From Clostridia bacterium (lineage in GTDB: Bacteria; Bacillota; Clostridia; Oscillospirales; CAG-272), in contig JAFNVK010000061.1 of the NCBI GenBank assembly GCA_017379815.1, forward strand, positions 1-16,671: 16,671 bases of DNA, read 5' to 3'. A program made the translations under genes and the position numbers. The notes beneath the pieces are model-generated. The model was not told the DNA's origin and ran no database searches. It saw only the letters and a list, made by a program, of their open reading frames with translations. Positions 7,016 through 14,298 of the stretch are shown piece after piece; positions within the stretch are counted from its first letter, which is position 1; the number at the start of each line of letters is the position of its first letter.

Positions 7016-8125
7016 TTACTTGGCGGACGTCATCTTCAGGTATGCGTTGATGAAGCCGTCGATGTCGCCGTCCATAACGGCCTGAATGTTGCCGGTCTCG
7101 TATCCCGTGCGGGTATCCTTGGCCAGCGTGTAGGGCATGAAGACGTAGGAGCGGATCTGTGCGCCCCACTCGATGTTGGTCTTGTTGCCCTGAATGTCCT
7201 CAATGGTGTCCAGACGCTCCTGGAGCTTGATCTCCATCAGCTTGGACTTGAGCATACGCATGGCGGTCTCCTTGTTCTGGAGCTGGGATCTCTCGGTCTG
7301 GCAGCCAACCACGATGCCCGTGGGCTTATGCACGATGCGGATGGCCGAGTCGGTCTTGTTGATGTGCTGACCTCCCGCGCCGCTCGAGCGGTGCGCCGTG
7401 ACCTCGATGTCCTCCTCGCGGATGACTACCTCGTCCACGTTGTCAAACTCGGGCATGACCTCGATCGAGGCAAAGGAGGTCTGGCGGCGGCCGTTGGCAT
7501 CAAAGGGAGAAACGCGCACGAGGCGGTGCACGCCGTTCTCGCTCTTGAGGTATCCATAGGCGTTCATTCCGCTGATCATGACCGTTGCACTCTTGATTCC
7601 TGCACCGTCACCGTCCAGCCAGTCGGTCAGCTTCACCTGGAAGCCTCTCTTCTCTGCCCAGCGCGTGATCATGCGGTAGAGCATCTGTGCCCAATCCTGC
7701 GCCTCGGTTCCGCCCGCACCCGGGTGGAAGGAGACGATGGCGTTATTCTTATCGTATTCGCCCGAAAGCAGGACCTCAATGCGGCGGCGCTCCTCCTCCT
7801 CGAGGATGGCGGCAAGCTCACTCTGCACCTCCTCCACGAAGGAGTCGTCATTCTCCTCAATGGCCATCTCAGCCAGGGCAATGGCATCCTCAAGACGTGC
7901 GCAAAGGCGCTCGTAGCCGGCGACCTTGTCCTGTCCCTGCTTGACCACCTGCAGCACCTTGCTGGATTTCTCCGCATTGCTCCAGAAATCGGGGGCCTGC
8001 GTTTGCGCCTCCAGATCCTTCAGGCTCTCTCGGGTCTCCTCGATCCGCAGTGCGTTACCCAATTCCGTGATATCCGCACGCAGGCCGATCAGCTTATGCT
8101 TTGCTTCTTCTAATGCAACGATCAA
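7016..8125 (-). CDS. prfB: peptide chain release factor 2 (RF2)
   Basis: The 369-residue protein recognises UGA and UAA stop codons and triggers peptide release. The helical N-terminal domain (APDFW motif about residue 45) is followed by domain 2 with the RF2-specific SPF motif (RVSPFDANGRRQTSF) and then the catalytic GGQ motif (SSGAGGQHINKTDSAIRI). RF1 has PxT in place of SPF, so this is RF2. The start is TTG 8125, 5 nt after GGGAGG (8131-8136). The frame is open far upstream, into rlmH in another frame, but that extension has no family similarity and would give an oversized protein. The usual in-frame UGA and +1 frameshift near codon 26 are absent: codons 26-27 read CTG CGG. A 6-bp stem-loop (8137-8153) abuts the Shine-Dalgarno sequence. 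A promoter lies at 8184-8213. Confidence 0.95.
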   Translation of the reverse strand: MIVALEEAKHKLIGLRADITELGNALRIEETRESLKDLEAQTQAPDFWSNAEKSSKVLQVVKQGQDKVAGYERLCARLEDAIALAEMAIEENDDSFVEEVQSELAAILEEEERRRIEVLLSGEYDKNNAIVSFHPGAGGTEAQDWAQMLYRMITRWAEKRGFQVKLTDWLDGDGAGIKSATVMISGMNAYGYLKSENGVHRLVRVSPFDANGRRQTSFASIEVMPEFDNVDEVVIREEDIEVTAHRSSGAGGQHINKTDSAIRIVHKPTGIVVGCQTERSQLQNKETAMRMLKSKLMEIKLQERLDTIEDIQGNKTNIEWGAQIRSYVFMPYTLAKDTRTGYETGNIQAVMDGDIDGFINAYLKMTSAK

Positions 8126-8183
8126 ATGTACCTCCCACGCCCTCGTCGGGCGTTCTCTGTATCGGTCTTTCCGTTCTCTTTTT

Positions 8184-8213
8184 ATTATAGCACGAAATCC
8201 CCTTGTCTTGCAA
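8184..8213 (-). promoter_or_regulatory. sigma-A-like promoter for prfB
   Basis: On the minus strand, TTGCAA (8208-8213), an 18-nt spacer and TATAAT (8184-8189) lie about 60 nt upstream of the RF2 start codon. The -35 box overlaps the hairpin at 8199-8217. Confidence 0.6.
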
Positions 8214-8223
8214 GGGGTTTTTT
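8199..8223 (+). terminator. hairpin with plus-strand T-tract between rlmH and prfB
   Basis: CCCCTTG (8199-8205) and CAAGGGG (8211-8217) pair around a 5-nt loop, followed on the plus strand by six T and then another T-run. No plus-strand gene ends here. In the minus direction the hairpin follows rlmH but is preceded by A-runs and has no U-tract, so it is a poor terminator for rlmH. It may stop antisense transcription. Confidence 0.4.
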
Positions 8224-8244
8224 CGTTTTTTTCAAAATCTGATC

Positions 8245-8724
8245 TTATTTGTGGTATTTTGTTCCCTTCAGGATAGAAAAGGAGCGATAAAGCACCTCGA
8301 GCAGCAAAACGCGCATCATCTGGTGCGGAAAGGTGAGGGCCGAGACCGAAAGCCGAAGCTGGCAGGCCTCCTTGACCTCGGGGGCAAGCCCGTGCGACGA
8401 GCCGATCACAAGGCAAAGGCTTCCCTGCCCGTCGATCGCGCTCTGCAATCTCTCGGCCAGCGCCTCGGAGGAGAACTGCTTTCCCTCCACGCAAAGCGCT
8501 ATGCGGTAGGCTCTCGGCGGCATGGCGGCAAGGATCCGCTTGCCCTCGTCGGCAAGCGCCGCACGCACCTCGCTTTCGGAGGGATTCTCCGAAAGACGTG
8601 CCTCCTTCAGCTCCAGCAGCGTCGGCTTGCAAAAGGCGCAAAGTCGCTTTTCGTATTCCTTTACGGCGTCGCGCCAGTAGGCCTCCTTCAGGCCTCCTAC
8701 GGTGATTACGGTAAGCTGGATCAT
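8245..8724 (-). CDS. rlmH: 23S rRNA (pseudouridine-1915-N3)-methyltransferase RlmH
   Basis: The 159-residue protein matches RlmH (YbeA/SPOUT family) over its full length. It methylates pseudouridine 1915 in helix 69 of 23S rRNA, using S-adenosylmethionine, on assembled 70S ribosomes. Visible features are the N-terminal strand IQLTVITVGGLKEAYWRDAV followed by EYEKRL, the cofactor-knot segments IALCVEGKQFSSEALAERL, LVIGSSHGLAPEV, and the C-terminal LTFPHQMMRVLLLEVLYRSF with the final ILKGTKYHK tail typical of RlmH. GGAGG lies 5 nt before the ATG. It sits 40 nt after walJ, the same neighbourhood seen in Bacillus (walJ, then rlmH), and is probably cotranscribed with it. Confidence 0.95.
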   Translation of the reverse strand: MIQLTVITVGGLKEAYWRDAVKEYEKRLCAFCKPTLLELKEARLSENPSESEVRAALADEGKRILAAMPPRAYRIALCVEGKQFSSEALAERLQSAIDGQGSLCLVIGSSHGLAPEVKEACQLRLSVSALTFPHQMMRVLLLEVLYRSFSILKGTKYHK

Positions 8725-8764
8725 GTTTCCTCCGTCAAAAGCACGCAGAGATCGACGGGTCGGC

Positions 8765-9559
8765 TCATGCGTCCTCCTCTTCTAATAGCACGGTAACGGC
8801 GTCGGGATGAGCGACGCGAATGCGCACGCCGTCATCGCCCACCGCGCTAAGGCAGGCGTCAAAGGCGGTGTCGGGCGTGTTGTTCTCCCGGCTCAGATGT
8901 GCCAGGAGCAGATAGCGCGTGCCCGCGGCGCACAGGCGGGAGGCAAGGCAGGCACTGTCGGGGTTGGAGAGATGCCCGCGCCGTGACGCGATCCGCCGCT
9001 TCAGCTCGTACGGATAAGGCCCGTACTGCAGCATCTCGGGATCATGGTTGCTCTCCAGGATCACGGCGTCACAGCCCGAAAGCCCCTCCTCCACCTCCGC
9101 ACTCACGTAGCCGAGGTCGGTGGCGTATCCCAGACGGAAAACGCCCTGCTCGGTAGGGATCTCGATGCGGTAGCCCACAGAGCCGCGGCTATCGTGCGGC
9201 GTGGGAAAGGAGGTCACGGTCATGCCGCAGATCTCCTGCGTCCAGATGGGGGGATGCGGACAAAGATGCGGCTCCACCGACGTCTCCCCCACAAAGCGCG
9301 GCAGGCAGGCAACGGGCAGATGAATGGGCACGGGATGCTTCTTGATCCACACACCAAGCGCGCTGACGTGGTCGCTATGCTCGTGCGTCAGCAAAATCGC
9401 CCCGATGCGCGTAGCATCCACCCCGCCCTCGGCGAGCGCGGCGTTCAGGTGCTTTGCGTTTTTGCCCGCGTCGATCAGGATCGTGCCGCTCGGCGCGCAG
9501 ATGGCAAAGGCGTTGCCGCTTGAGCCCGAATACAGAGAAAGAATACGCAGACCCATCAT
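8765..9559 (-). CDS. walJ: MBL-fold metallo-hydrolase, WalJ/YycJ family
   Basis: The 264-residue metallo-beta-lactamase-fold protein opens with LRILSLYSGSSGNAFAI, typical of the YycJ family. It carries the metal motif LTHEHSDHVSAL (HxHxDH), a later metal-binding TPHDS region, GYATDLG, ILESNHD and the C-terminal LLLAHLSRENN. In Bacillus, WalJ is linked to the WalRK wall-homeostasis locus and to coordination of DNA replication with division; it is a presumed phosphodiesterase or nuclease. Here walRK are not in the window, but rlmH follows, as in Bacillus. I chose ATG 9559 because its ATGA overlaps the stop of the preceding gene, suggesting translational coupling, and GGAG lies 8 nt upstream. 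The open frame extends nine codons further without support. Confidence 0.9.
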   Translation of the reverse strand: MMGLRILSLYSGSSGNAFAICAPSGTILIDAGKNAKHLNAALAEGGVDATRIGAILLTHEHSDHVSALGVWIKKHPVPIHLPVACLPRFVGETSVEPHLCPHPPIWTQEICGMTVTSFPTPHDSRGSVGYRIEIPTEQGVFRLGYATDLGYVSAEVEEGLSGCDAVILESNHDPEMLQYGPYPYELKRRIASRRGHLSNPDSACLASRLCAAGTRYLLLAHLSRENNTPDTAFDACLSAVGDDGVRIRVAHPDAVTVLLEEEDA

Positions 9560-9918
9560 AAGAGCTTCTCCGCAAGCAAGGGCCAAAGAAAGAGATACGC
9601 GTAGTCAAAAAGCAGGGTCAGGATCATGGGAAGCACCAGCGTCAGGATCCACTCCGAGCGTGCCAGACGCTCGCGGGTCTCGCGCAGAAGCTCCCGCTTC
9701 TCCGCAAGCGACATACTGTCGGGAAGCGTTTCCTCGGTGGCGTTCTTCCAGACGAATCCGCGATTATAGATCACGTAGACCAGCGCCAGGATCGCTCCTC
9801 CGCCCACGTAGAGCAGGTGCATCGGCAGACCCTTGGACGCCAAAAGAAAATAGATGACCGCAAGGATCACCGTGTGCAACAGCAGGCGAAGCGCAAGCTT
9901 CTTCTTTTCGGGTCGCAT
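9556..9918 (-). CDS. predicted 3-TM membrane protein of unknown function
   Basis: The 120-residue protein has a basic N-terminus (MRPEKKKLALRL) and three hydrophobic segments: about residues 9-27, 34-51 and 89-112. A charged helical loop lies between the second and third (SLAEKRELLRETRERLARSE). It ends LLAEKLL, and its stop codon overlaps the walJ start as ATGA. Such overlap usually marks cotranscribed, sometimes functionally linked genes. GGGAGG lies 10 nt before the ATG. I do not recognise a family. In Bacillus the genes before walJ (walH and walI) encode single-TM proteins with large extracytoplasmic domains, and this protein is not like them. Confidence 0.82.
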   Translation of the reverse strand: MRPEKKKLALRLLLHTVILAVIYFLLASKGLPMHLLYVGGGAILALVYVIYNRGFVWKNATEETLPDSMSLAEKRELLRETRERLARSEWILTLVLPMILTLLFDYAYLFLWPLLAEKLL

Positions 9919-9950
9919 TCCGACAAATCCTCCCTTTCAAGCAATGATCA

Positions 9951-9999
9951 CGGACGGGGCGCTCGCCATGGGCAGGAGCGCTCCGCCCGTCCGTTTTTT
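9951..9999 (+). terminator. GC-rich hairpin with plus-strand T-tract at the galK end
   Basis: CGGACGGG (9951-9958) pairs with CCCGTCCG (9986-9993) and GCGCTC (9959-9964) with GAGCGC (9976-9981), leaving a 4-nt bulge. On the plus strand TTTTTT follows (9994-9999). The galK stop codon TAA is inside this T-tract on the opposite strand. No plus-strand gene ends here, and on the minus strand there is no U-tract after the stem. Confidence 0.5.
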
Positions 10000-11293
10000 A
10001 TTCTTCGTCAAAGACGCGGATCGCGCCCTCGGGACGAATGGAAAGCACCTTGCAGCTTCCCGCGCCGAAGGCTCCGTCCATTACGCGGCGAAGCTCCTCA
10101 ACGCGCGAAAGCGGAACAAAGACCTGCACCGTTCCCGCAAATCCGCCGCCATGCACGCGCCAGGCCGCGCGCTCTCCCGAAAGGGTGCGCTCGGCAAGGC
10201 AGAGCGCCAGGGAAAGCCCCTGCTCGGCCACGTTCTTGGTGGTGTATACGTTTTGCAGATAGCAGAAGGAGGAGCGCCCCGAGGCAAGAACGCCGGCAAA
10301 GAAGCCATCAAGGTCGCCTCTCTCCAGCGCCTCTCTCTGGGCAAGCACGCGGCGGTTTTCCTCCACGAAATGCAAAGCACGCAGAATGGCACGGTCGCCA
10401 AGGCTTTCCCGCAGGCGCGGAATTTCCCGAATCAGCTCCTGCTCGTCCACCTCGCGAAGCACCTCCTTGCCCAGTGCCGCGGCAACCGCCTTCATCTCGG
10501 CAGGCACGGCGGCGTAATCTGCGGTCAGGTCGGCGTGGTTGCCTCCCGTATTGATGATGCAAAGACGGTAACCAAGCGCGGTGAGATCAAGCTCCAGCTT
10601 TTCGACGACGGGGGCCTTGGGATCGGCAAAGTCGATGGCCACGATGCCGCCTGCGGCGCAGGCGATCTGGTCCATCAGTCCGCAGGGCTTGCCGAAAAAG
10701 ACGTTCTCGGCATACTGCGAGATGCAGGAGATCTCCACGAAGGAGATCCTGCCGCCGTTGTAGAGATGGTTGAGGATCGTGCCGATCATATCCTCAAAGG
10801 CGGCCGAGGAGGAAAGTCCCGAGCCTCCCGGCACGCTTGAGGTGGTGTAGGCGTCAAAGCCGCCCGTGGCGTATCCCCGATCGGCAAAGCCGCGAACCAC
10901 GCCTGCGATCAGCGCGTCCGAGCGGCCAAAGCGCTCCGGGCGCGGCGCGCAAAAGTGCGCGGGATCAACGACGTCCTCGTCAAAGCCCTCGCTCTTGAGG
11001 CGGATCAGTCCCCCCTCCGCGGGAGAGGCGACCGCCAGAATATCCAGATCCACCGAGGCGGCGATCACGCGGCCGCGGTTGTGGTCGGTGTGGTTGCCCG
11101 AAAGCTCACTCCGTCCCGACACCGAGTAGATCTCGGCCTTGCGCTCCTCACCGTAGCGCGCGGCAAAGGCGTTGACGGCGTCGGTATAGCGTCTTCTCTG
11201 CCCGTCAAGGGCGTCCTCGCCGTAGAGCGAAAGCAAACGGCGGTCCAGCTTCCCCTCGGCAAGAAGCGTTCTCCATTCGGAAATCAGTCTCAT
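9998..11293 (-). CDS. galK: galactokinase-like GHMP kinase, divergent sugar-binding motif
   Basis: The 431-residue protein has all three GHMP kinase motifs: GRSELSGNHTDHNRG (residues 60-74), the ATP-binding SSVPGGSGLSSSAAFE (about 152-167) and HGGGFAG (381-387). The aspartate of GLMDQ (D208) matches the catalytic base. The order and spacing match GalK, which phosphorylates galactose at C1 in the Leloir pathway. Two things are odd. An N-terminal extension of about 45 residues precedes the first motif. The galactokinase signature GEHTDY reads GNHTDH, changing the glutamate that contacts the sugar 6-OH in characterised GalK. A related sugar may therefore be the true substrate (inference). No galT, galE or sugar transporter is nearby. 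GGAG lies 9 nt before the ATG. It follows the M50-like gene by 43 nt and probably shares its transcript. Confidence 0.85.
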   Translation of the reverse strand: MRLISEWRTLLAEGKLDRRLLSLYGEDALDGQRRRYTDAVNAFAARYGEERKAEIYSVSGRSELSGNHTDHNRGRVIAASVDLDILAVASPAEGGLIRLKSEGFDEDVVDPAHFCAPRPERFGRSDALIAGVVRGFADRGYATGGFDAYTTSSVPGGSGLSSSAAFEDMIGTILNHLYNGGRISFVEISCISQYAENVFFGKPCGLMDQIACAAGGIVAIDFADPKAPVVEKLELDLTALGYRLCIINTGGNHADLTADYAAVPAEMKAVAAALGKEVLREVDEQELIREIPRLRESLGDRAILRALHFVEENRRVLAQREALERGDLDGFFAGVLASGRSSFCYLQNVYTTKNVAEQGLSLALCLAERTLSGERAAWRVHGGGFAGTVQVFVPLSRVEELRRVMDGAFGAGSCKVLSIRPEGAIRVFDEE

Positions 11294-11336
11294 CGAAAAA
11301 AACTCCTTTCAAGTGATCCTCAGCATCCGTCGGCAC

Positions 11337-12149
11337 TCAGCGCACGCGGAAGAGACGCCGCAGGAAAAAGCCCACGATCGCCAGAAGGATCCAAAGCAAC
11401 GAAAAGGTAAGGATCAAAATAAAGAAGGACAGCGCGTGCAGGCTCCACAGGCGCAGACCGAGAAAGACCTGCTCCCGTACGCCAAAGAGGCGCGTGATCA
11501 GCGCCGCCAAGGACAAAAGCAGAAGGTAAAGCGGAAACGCGCCCGCACTTCCCTTAACGTCCTGCCAGCTCAGGCGAACGTGCAGGGAGACCGAAAGCAT
11601 CACGAGAAGCCCGATCAGGCTTCGGATCCAATCGGTGCGAAAGGCAGAGAGCATACCCAAAAGCAGGGATACGCTCTGCTCAAGCAGAGAGCGGAGCGAG
11701 GGTGCACCCGCAAGCATCTGCCGCGAGGTGACAAGATAGCTCGCCCAGGGTGCGGGAAAGCAAAACCGGAGCATCAGCCAAAGCACCAGAAGTCCGCTGA
11801 AGATGGGCCCCAAGCCGATAAAGAGGTTGCCCAGACGCGACCAAGGGTTGCGGTGGTTGTAGCTATGCTCGACAAAGCCGTAGACGCCGTCCGCCGCGCG
11901 CGGCGACCACAGTCGCATACGCTCAATGCGATGCCCGAACAGAAGGCACATGGCGGCGTGCCCAAGCTCGTGCACGGGCGTGCCGATAACGGCGGTAAGA
12001 TCAAAGACCGCACCGCTCCCTCTGCCGATCAGGCGGGAAAAAAGCCTTGCGCAAAGCTCGACCGTAAGTCCGCAAAGCAGGATCACTCCGACCGTGAGGA
12101 TCACCCACCAAAAGAGGTCGGAGAGGTAAGAGAGGATCCAATCGCCCAT
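11337..12149 (-). CDS. integral membrane zinc-metalloprotease-like protein (M50-like)
   Basis: The 270-residue protein is strongly hydrophobic with about six or seven membrane segments. A zinc-binding HELGH motif (residues 60-64) lies in GTPVHELGHAAMCLLFGHRI, at the edge of a membrane segment, as in site-2-type proteases. GLGPIFSG (112-119) may be the second conserved block; M50B-like families have a GPxxxG there rather than the NPDG of classical site-2 proteases. It is therefore either an intramembrane protease or an inactive relative; substrate unknown. It lies 22 nt after ktrA and 43 nt before galK on the same strand. GAGG lies 7 nt before the ATG. Its relation to potassium uptake or sugar kinase function is not evident. 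Confidence 0.75.
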   Translation of the reverse strand: MGDWILSYLSDLFWWVILTVGVILLCGLTVELCARLFSRLIGRGSGAVFDLTAVIGTPVHELGHAAMCLLFGHRIERMRLWSPRAADGVYGFVEHSYNHRNPWSRLGNLFIGLGPIFSGLLVLWLMLRFCFPAPWASYLVTSRQMLAGAPSLRSLLEQSVSLLLGMLSAFRTDWIRSLIGLLVMLSVSLHVRLSWQDVKGSAGAFPLYLLLLSLAALITRLFGVREQVFLGLRLWSLHALSFFILILTFSLLWILLAIVGFFLRRLFRVR

Positions 12150-12171
12150 GCGTTTTCCTCGTCTCGCGCGG

Positions 12172-12828
12172 TCAGCGCTTCTTCTTGGCGGAGATCTTCA
12201 GCACGTCGCTCGAGCGTCCGATCACCACGATATGATCCTCGGGGCGGAAGACGTAGTCCGCGCCGGGAGTCGGCTGCAGAACACCGCTGCTCTTGACGGC
12301 AATGATGTTGATCTTGTGCTTGCGGCGCACGTCCACCTCCATAATGGTCTTTCCCGTCCAGGGCGTGGGGATCGGGATCTCGTAGATGGAGTATTCGGGC
12401 GTGAGCTGTACGTAATCAAAGACGTTGTTCGCACTGTAGCGCACGGCCAGGTTCTCGGCCAGGTCGCGCTCGGGATAGACGATCTCGTCCGCGCCGATCT
12501 GCTGGAGAAGCTCGGCCTGGATCTCGTGGTTGGCCTTGGCCACGACCAGCTTTGCCCCCTCGCGCTTGAGCAGCGAGGTAATGATCAGCGAGGATTGAAA
12601 ATCCTCACCGATGGACACGAAGCACAGATCCATGGCCTTGATGCCGAGCGAACGGATCACCGCCGCATTGGTGCAATCCCCGATGTGCGAGTCGGTAAAC
12701 TCCTCGGCGATCTCGTTGATGCGGTCGGCGTTGCGGTCAACGATCATCACGTCGTTGCCAAGCGCCTTCATCTTGCAGGCTAAGTGGTATCCGAATCGGC
12801 CCATGCCGATGACCAGTACAGATTTCAT
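12172..12828 (-). CDS. ktrA: Ktr/Trk potassium uptake regulatory subunit (RCK protein)
   Basis: The 218-residue protein is a standard single-RCK-unit regulator. The N-terminal Rossmann fold has VLVIGMGRFG (residues 4-13, GxGxxG) and the acidic end of strand 2 in VMIVDRN. The GD in HIGDCTNAAVI and the FVSIGEDFQSS segment follow the family pattern. A RCK_C domain (about 135-214) ends PGADYVFRPEDHIVVIGRS. Such proteins form octameric rings that bind ATP/ADP or NAD(H), with c-di-AMP at the C-domain, and gate the membrane subunit. It lies 37 nt after ktrB. AAGGAA precedes the ATG. The size and ring type fit KtrA/KtrC better than the double-unit enterobacterial TrkA. Confidence 0.93.
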   Translation of the reverse strand: MKSVLVIGMGRFGYHLACKMKALGNDVMIVDRNADRINEIAEEFTDSHIGDCTNAAVIRSLGIKAMDLCFVSIGEDFQSSLIITSLLKREGAKLVVAKANHEIQAELLQQIGADEIVYPERDLAENLAVRYSANNVFDYVQLTPEYSIYEIPIPTPWTGKTIMEVDVRRKHKINIIAVKSSGVLQPTPGADYVFRPEDHIVVIGRSSDVLKISAKKKR

Positions 12829-12856
12829 AACGGTAGATTCCTTTCTTTCTGTCTTT

Positions 12857-12878
12857 GCTCATCCGTCAACCGATGAGC
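12857..12878 (-). other. stem-loop at the ktrB-ktrA junction
   Basis: GCTCATC (12857-12863) and GATGAGC (12872-12878) pair perfectly around an 8-nt loop that holds the ktrB stop codon. There is no T-tract. It may protect or partition the ktrB transcript; function unproven. Confidence 0.45.
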
Positions 12879-14206
12879 ACCTTTTCGACGGGTCGCTTTA
12901 AGGGCTCGGGCGTGGCCGTCTCACCCAGCACAAGGAAGAGCGAGAGTCCGCCGAGACGTCCGGCATACATCAGCAGGATCAGCACCAGCTTTGAGCCGAT
13001 GCAAAGCGTTGGCGTGAGGTTGCGCGACAGGCCAACCGTGGCCACCGCAGAGGACGTTTCGTAAAGCACGTCCAAAAACGCGGCGTTCTCCATAGCCGAG
13101 ATCAGTATGGTTGCCAGAAGCACCATGAACAGATACACACCAACCACGGCGCCCGCCTGCCGCACCATGCGGTTCTCAATGCGCCGCTTGCCGAAGATCA
13201 CCGTCTCGCGGTTTCGGGAGAAGCGCAGAATACTCAATACGAAGATCAGCATAGTCGTGGTCTTAACGCCGCCCGCCGTTGATCCGGGCGAGCCGCCCAC
13301 GAACATCAAGCAGATGGACAGGAGCGCGCCGGGATCACTCAGCGCGGTCTGATCCACCGTGTAAAAGCCCGCCGTGCGCGTGGTGACCGACTGGAAGAGC
13401 GAGGCCATGAGCCGCTCACCCTGTCCCATACCCGCAAAGGCGTGGTCGTATTCGGTAACGTAAAGAAGCACCCAGCCGCCAAGCAGAAGCGCAACGGTGG
13501 CACAAAGCACCATCTTGGTGTGCAGGCGCAGGCGGCGCGGACGGAAGAAATTGCGCATCAGATCGTCCCAAACCAAAAAGCCAAGACCGCCCATCACGAT
13601 CAGAAGCATGATCACGCCGCTGACCAGAGGATCGTTGCGGAAGGCGGTAAGGGAGGCCGAGCCCTCCGCTCCGAGCACGTCGATGCCGGCATTACAAAAG
13701 GCCGAGATCGAATGAAAGACGGCATACCATATGCCTTTTTTTCCATACATGGGGTAGAAGCGGATCGAGAGCAGAGCCGCGCCAAGCCCCTCCATCAGGA
13801 AGGTGCCGATCAGGATCTGGCGGAAGGTCGCCATCACGCTGCCCATCTGCAGGGATCCCACGCTCTGCAAGAGCAGACGCCGCTCGTGCAGGCTGACCTG
13901 CCGATGCACGAAGAAGGAGAAAAGCGTGATCAGCGTCATAAAGCCGATGCCGCCAAGCTGAATGAGGATCAGGATCACGATCTGCCCAAAGAGAGACCAA
14001 TGCGCCGAGGTGTCCACCACCACAAGACCGGTCACACAGGTAGCGGTGGTTGCGGTAAAGAGCGCGTCAACGGGATTTGTCCAGCCTCCCGAGGCCGACG
14101 CAAAGGGCGTGCAGAGCAGGAGTGCACCCACGAGGATCACGATCGCAAAGCTGAGCGCGATGATCCGCGTGTTGGTCATGTTCATTTTCACGCGTTGAAG
14201 GGCCAT
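12866..14206 (-). CDS. ktrB: Ktr/Trk-type potassium transporter membrane subunit
   Basis: The 446-residue protein has the four-fold M1-P-M2 repeat of TrkH/KtrB K+ transporters. The four pore loops with their selectivity-filter glycines are visible: TATCVTGLVV, SAFCNAGIDV, TTRTAGFYTV and AVATVGLSRN. The GGSPGSTAGGVKTTT segment, where gating and regulator contact occur, is intact, as is the C-terminal LMYAGRLGGLSLFLV. The start is ATG 14206 because GGAGG sits just before it; the in-frame TTG at 14224 lies upstream of that ribosome binding site. It is the first gene of a minus-strand operon with ktrA and has a perfect consensus promoter at 14257-14285. The leader is only about 45 nt, too short for a c-di-AMP (ydaO) riboswitch, which some clostridial ktr genes carry. 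Confidence 0.94.
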   Translation of the reverse strand: MALQRVKMNMTNTRIIALSFAIVILVGALLLCTPFASASGGWTNPVDALFTATTATCVTGLVVVDTSAHWSLFGQIVILILIQLGGIGFMTLITLFSFFVHRQVSLHERRLLLQSVGSLQMGSVMATFRQILIGTFLMEGLGAALLSIRFYPMYGKKGIWYAVFHSISAFCNAGIDVLGAEGSASLTAFRNDPLVSGVIMLLIVMGGLGFLVWDDLMRNFFRPRRLRLHTKMVLCATVALLLGGWVLLYVTEYDHAFAGMGQGERLMASLFQSVTTRTAGFYTVDQTALSDPGALLSICLMFVGGSPGSTAGGVKTTTMLIFVLSILRFSRNRETVIFGKRRIENRMVRQAGAVVGVYLFMVLLATILISAMENAAFLDVLYETSSAVATVGLSRNLTPTLCIGSKLVLILLMYAGRLGGLSLFLVLGETATPEPLKRPVEKVLIG

Positions 14207-14256
14207 GAGCTCCTCCTTTCCCAAGCGGCACGCGGCCGCAAAGATAGTATCATATT

Positions 14257-14285
14257 ATTATACCACGTTTCACGGTGGCTGTCAA
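14257..14285 (-). promoter_or_regulatory. consensus sigma-A promoter for ktrBA
   Basis: On the minus strand, TTGACA (14280-14285), a 17-nt spacer and TATAAT (14257-14262) are exact consensus. The spacer contains CCAC/GTGG inverted arms (14263-14278), a possible operator. The -35 box is 13 bp from the deacetylase stop codon, and no terminator separates them. Confidence 0.85.
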
Positions 14286-14298
14286 GAAAGCTTCCCGC

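Noticed and set aside
7016..8641. 541-residue version of RF2 with a long N-terminal extension
   Set aside because: The extra 172 residues overlap rlmH in another frame, lack family similarity, and the TTG at 8125 has a good ribosome binding site and gives the normal RF2 length.
14207..14250. c-di-AMP (ydaO) riboswitch before ktrB
   Set aside because: The leader from the mapped consensus promoter to the start codon is about 45 nt, far too short for that riboswitch.
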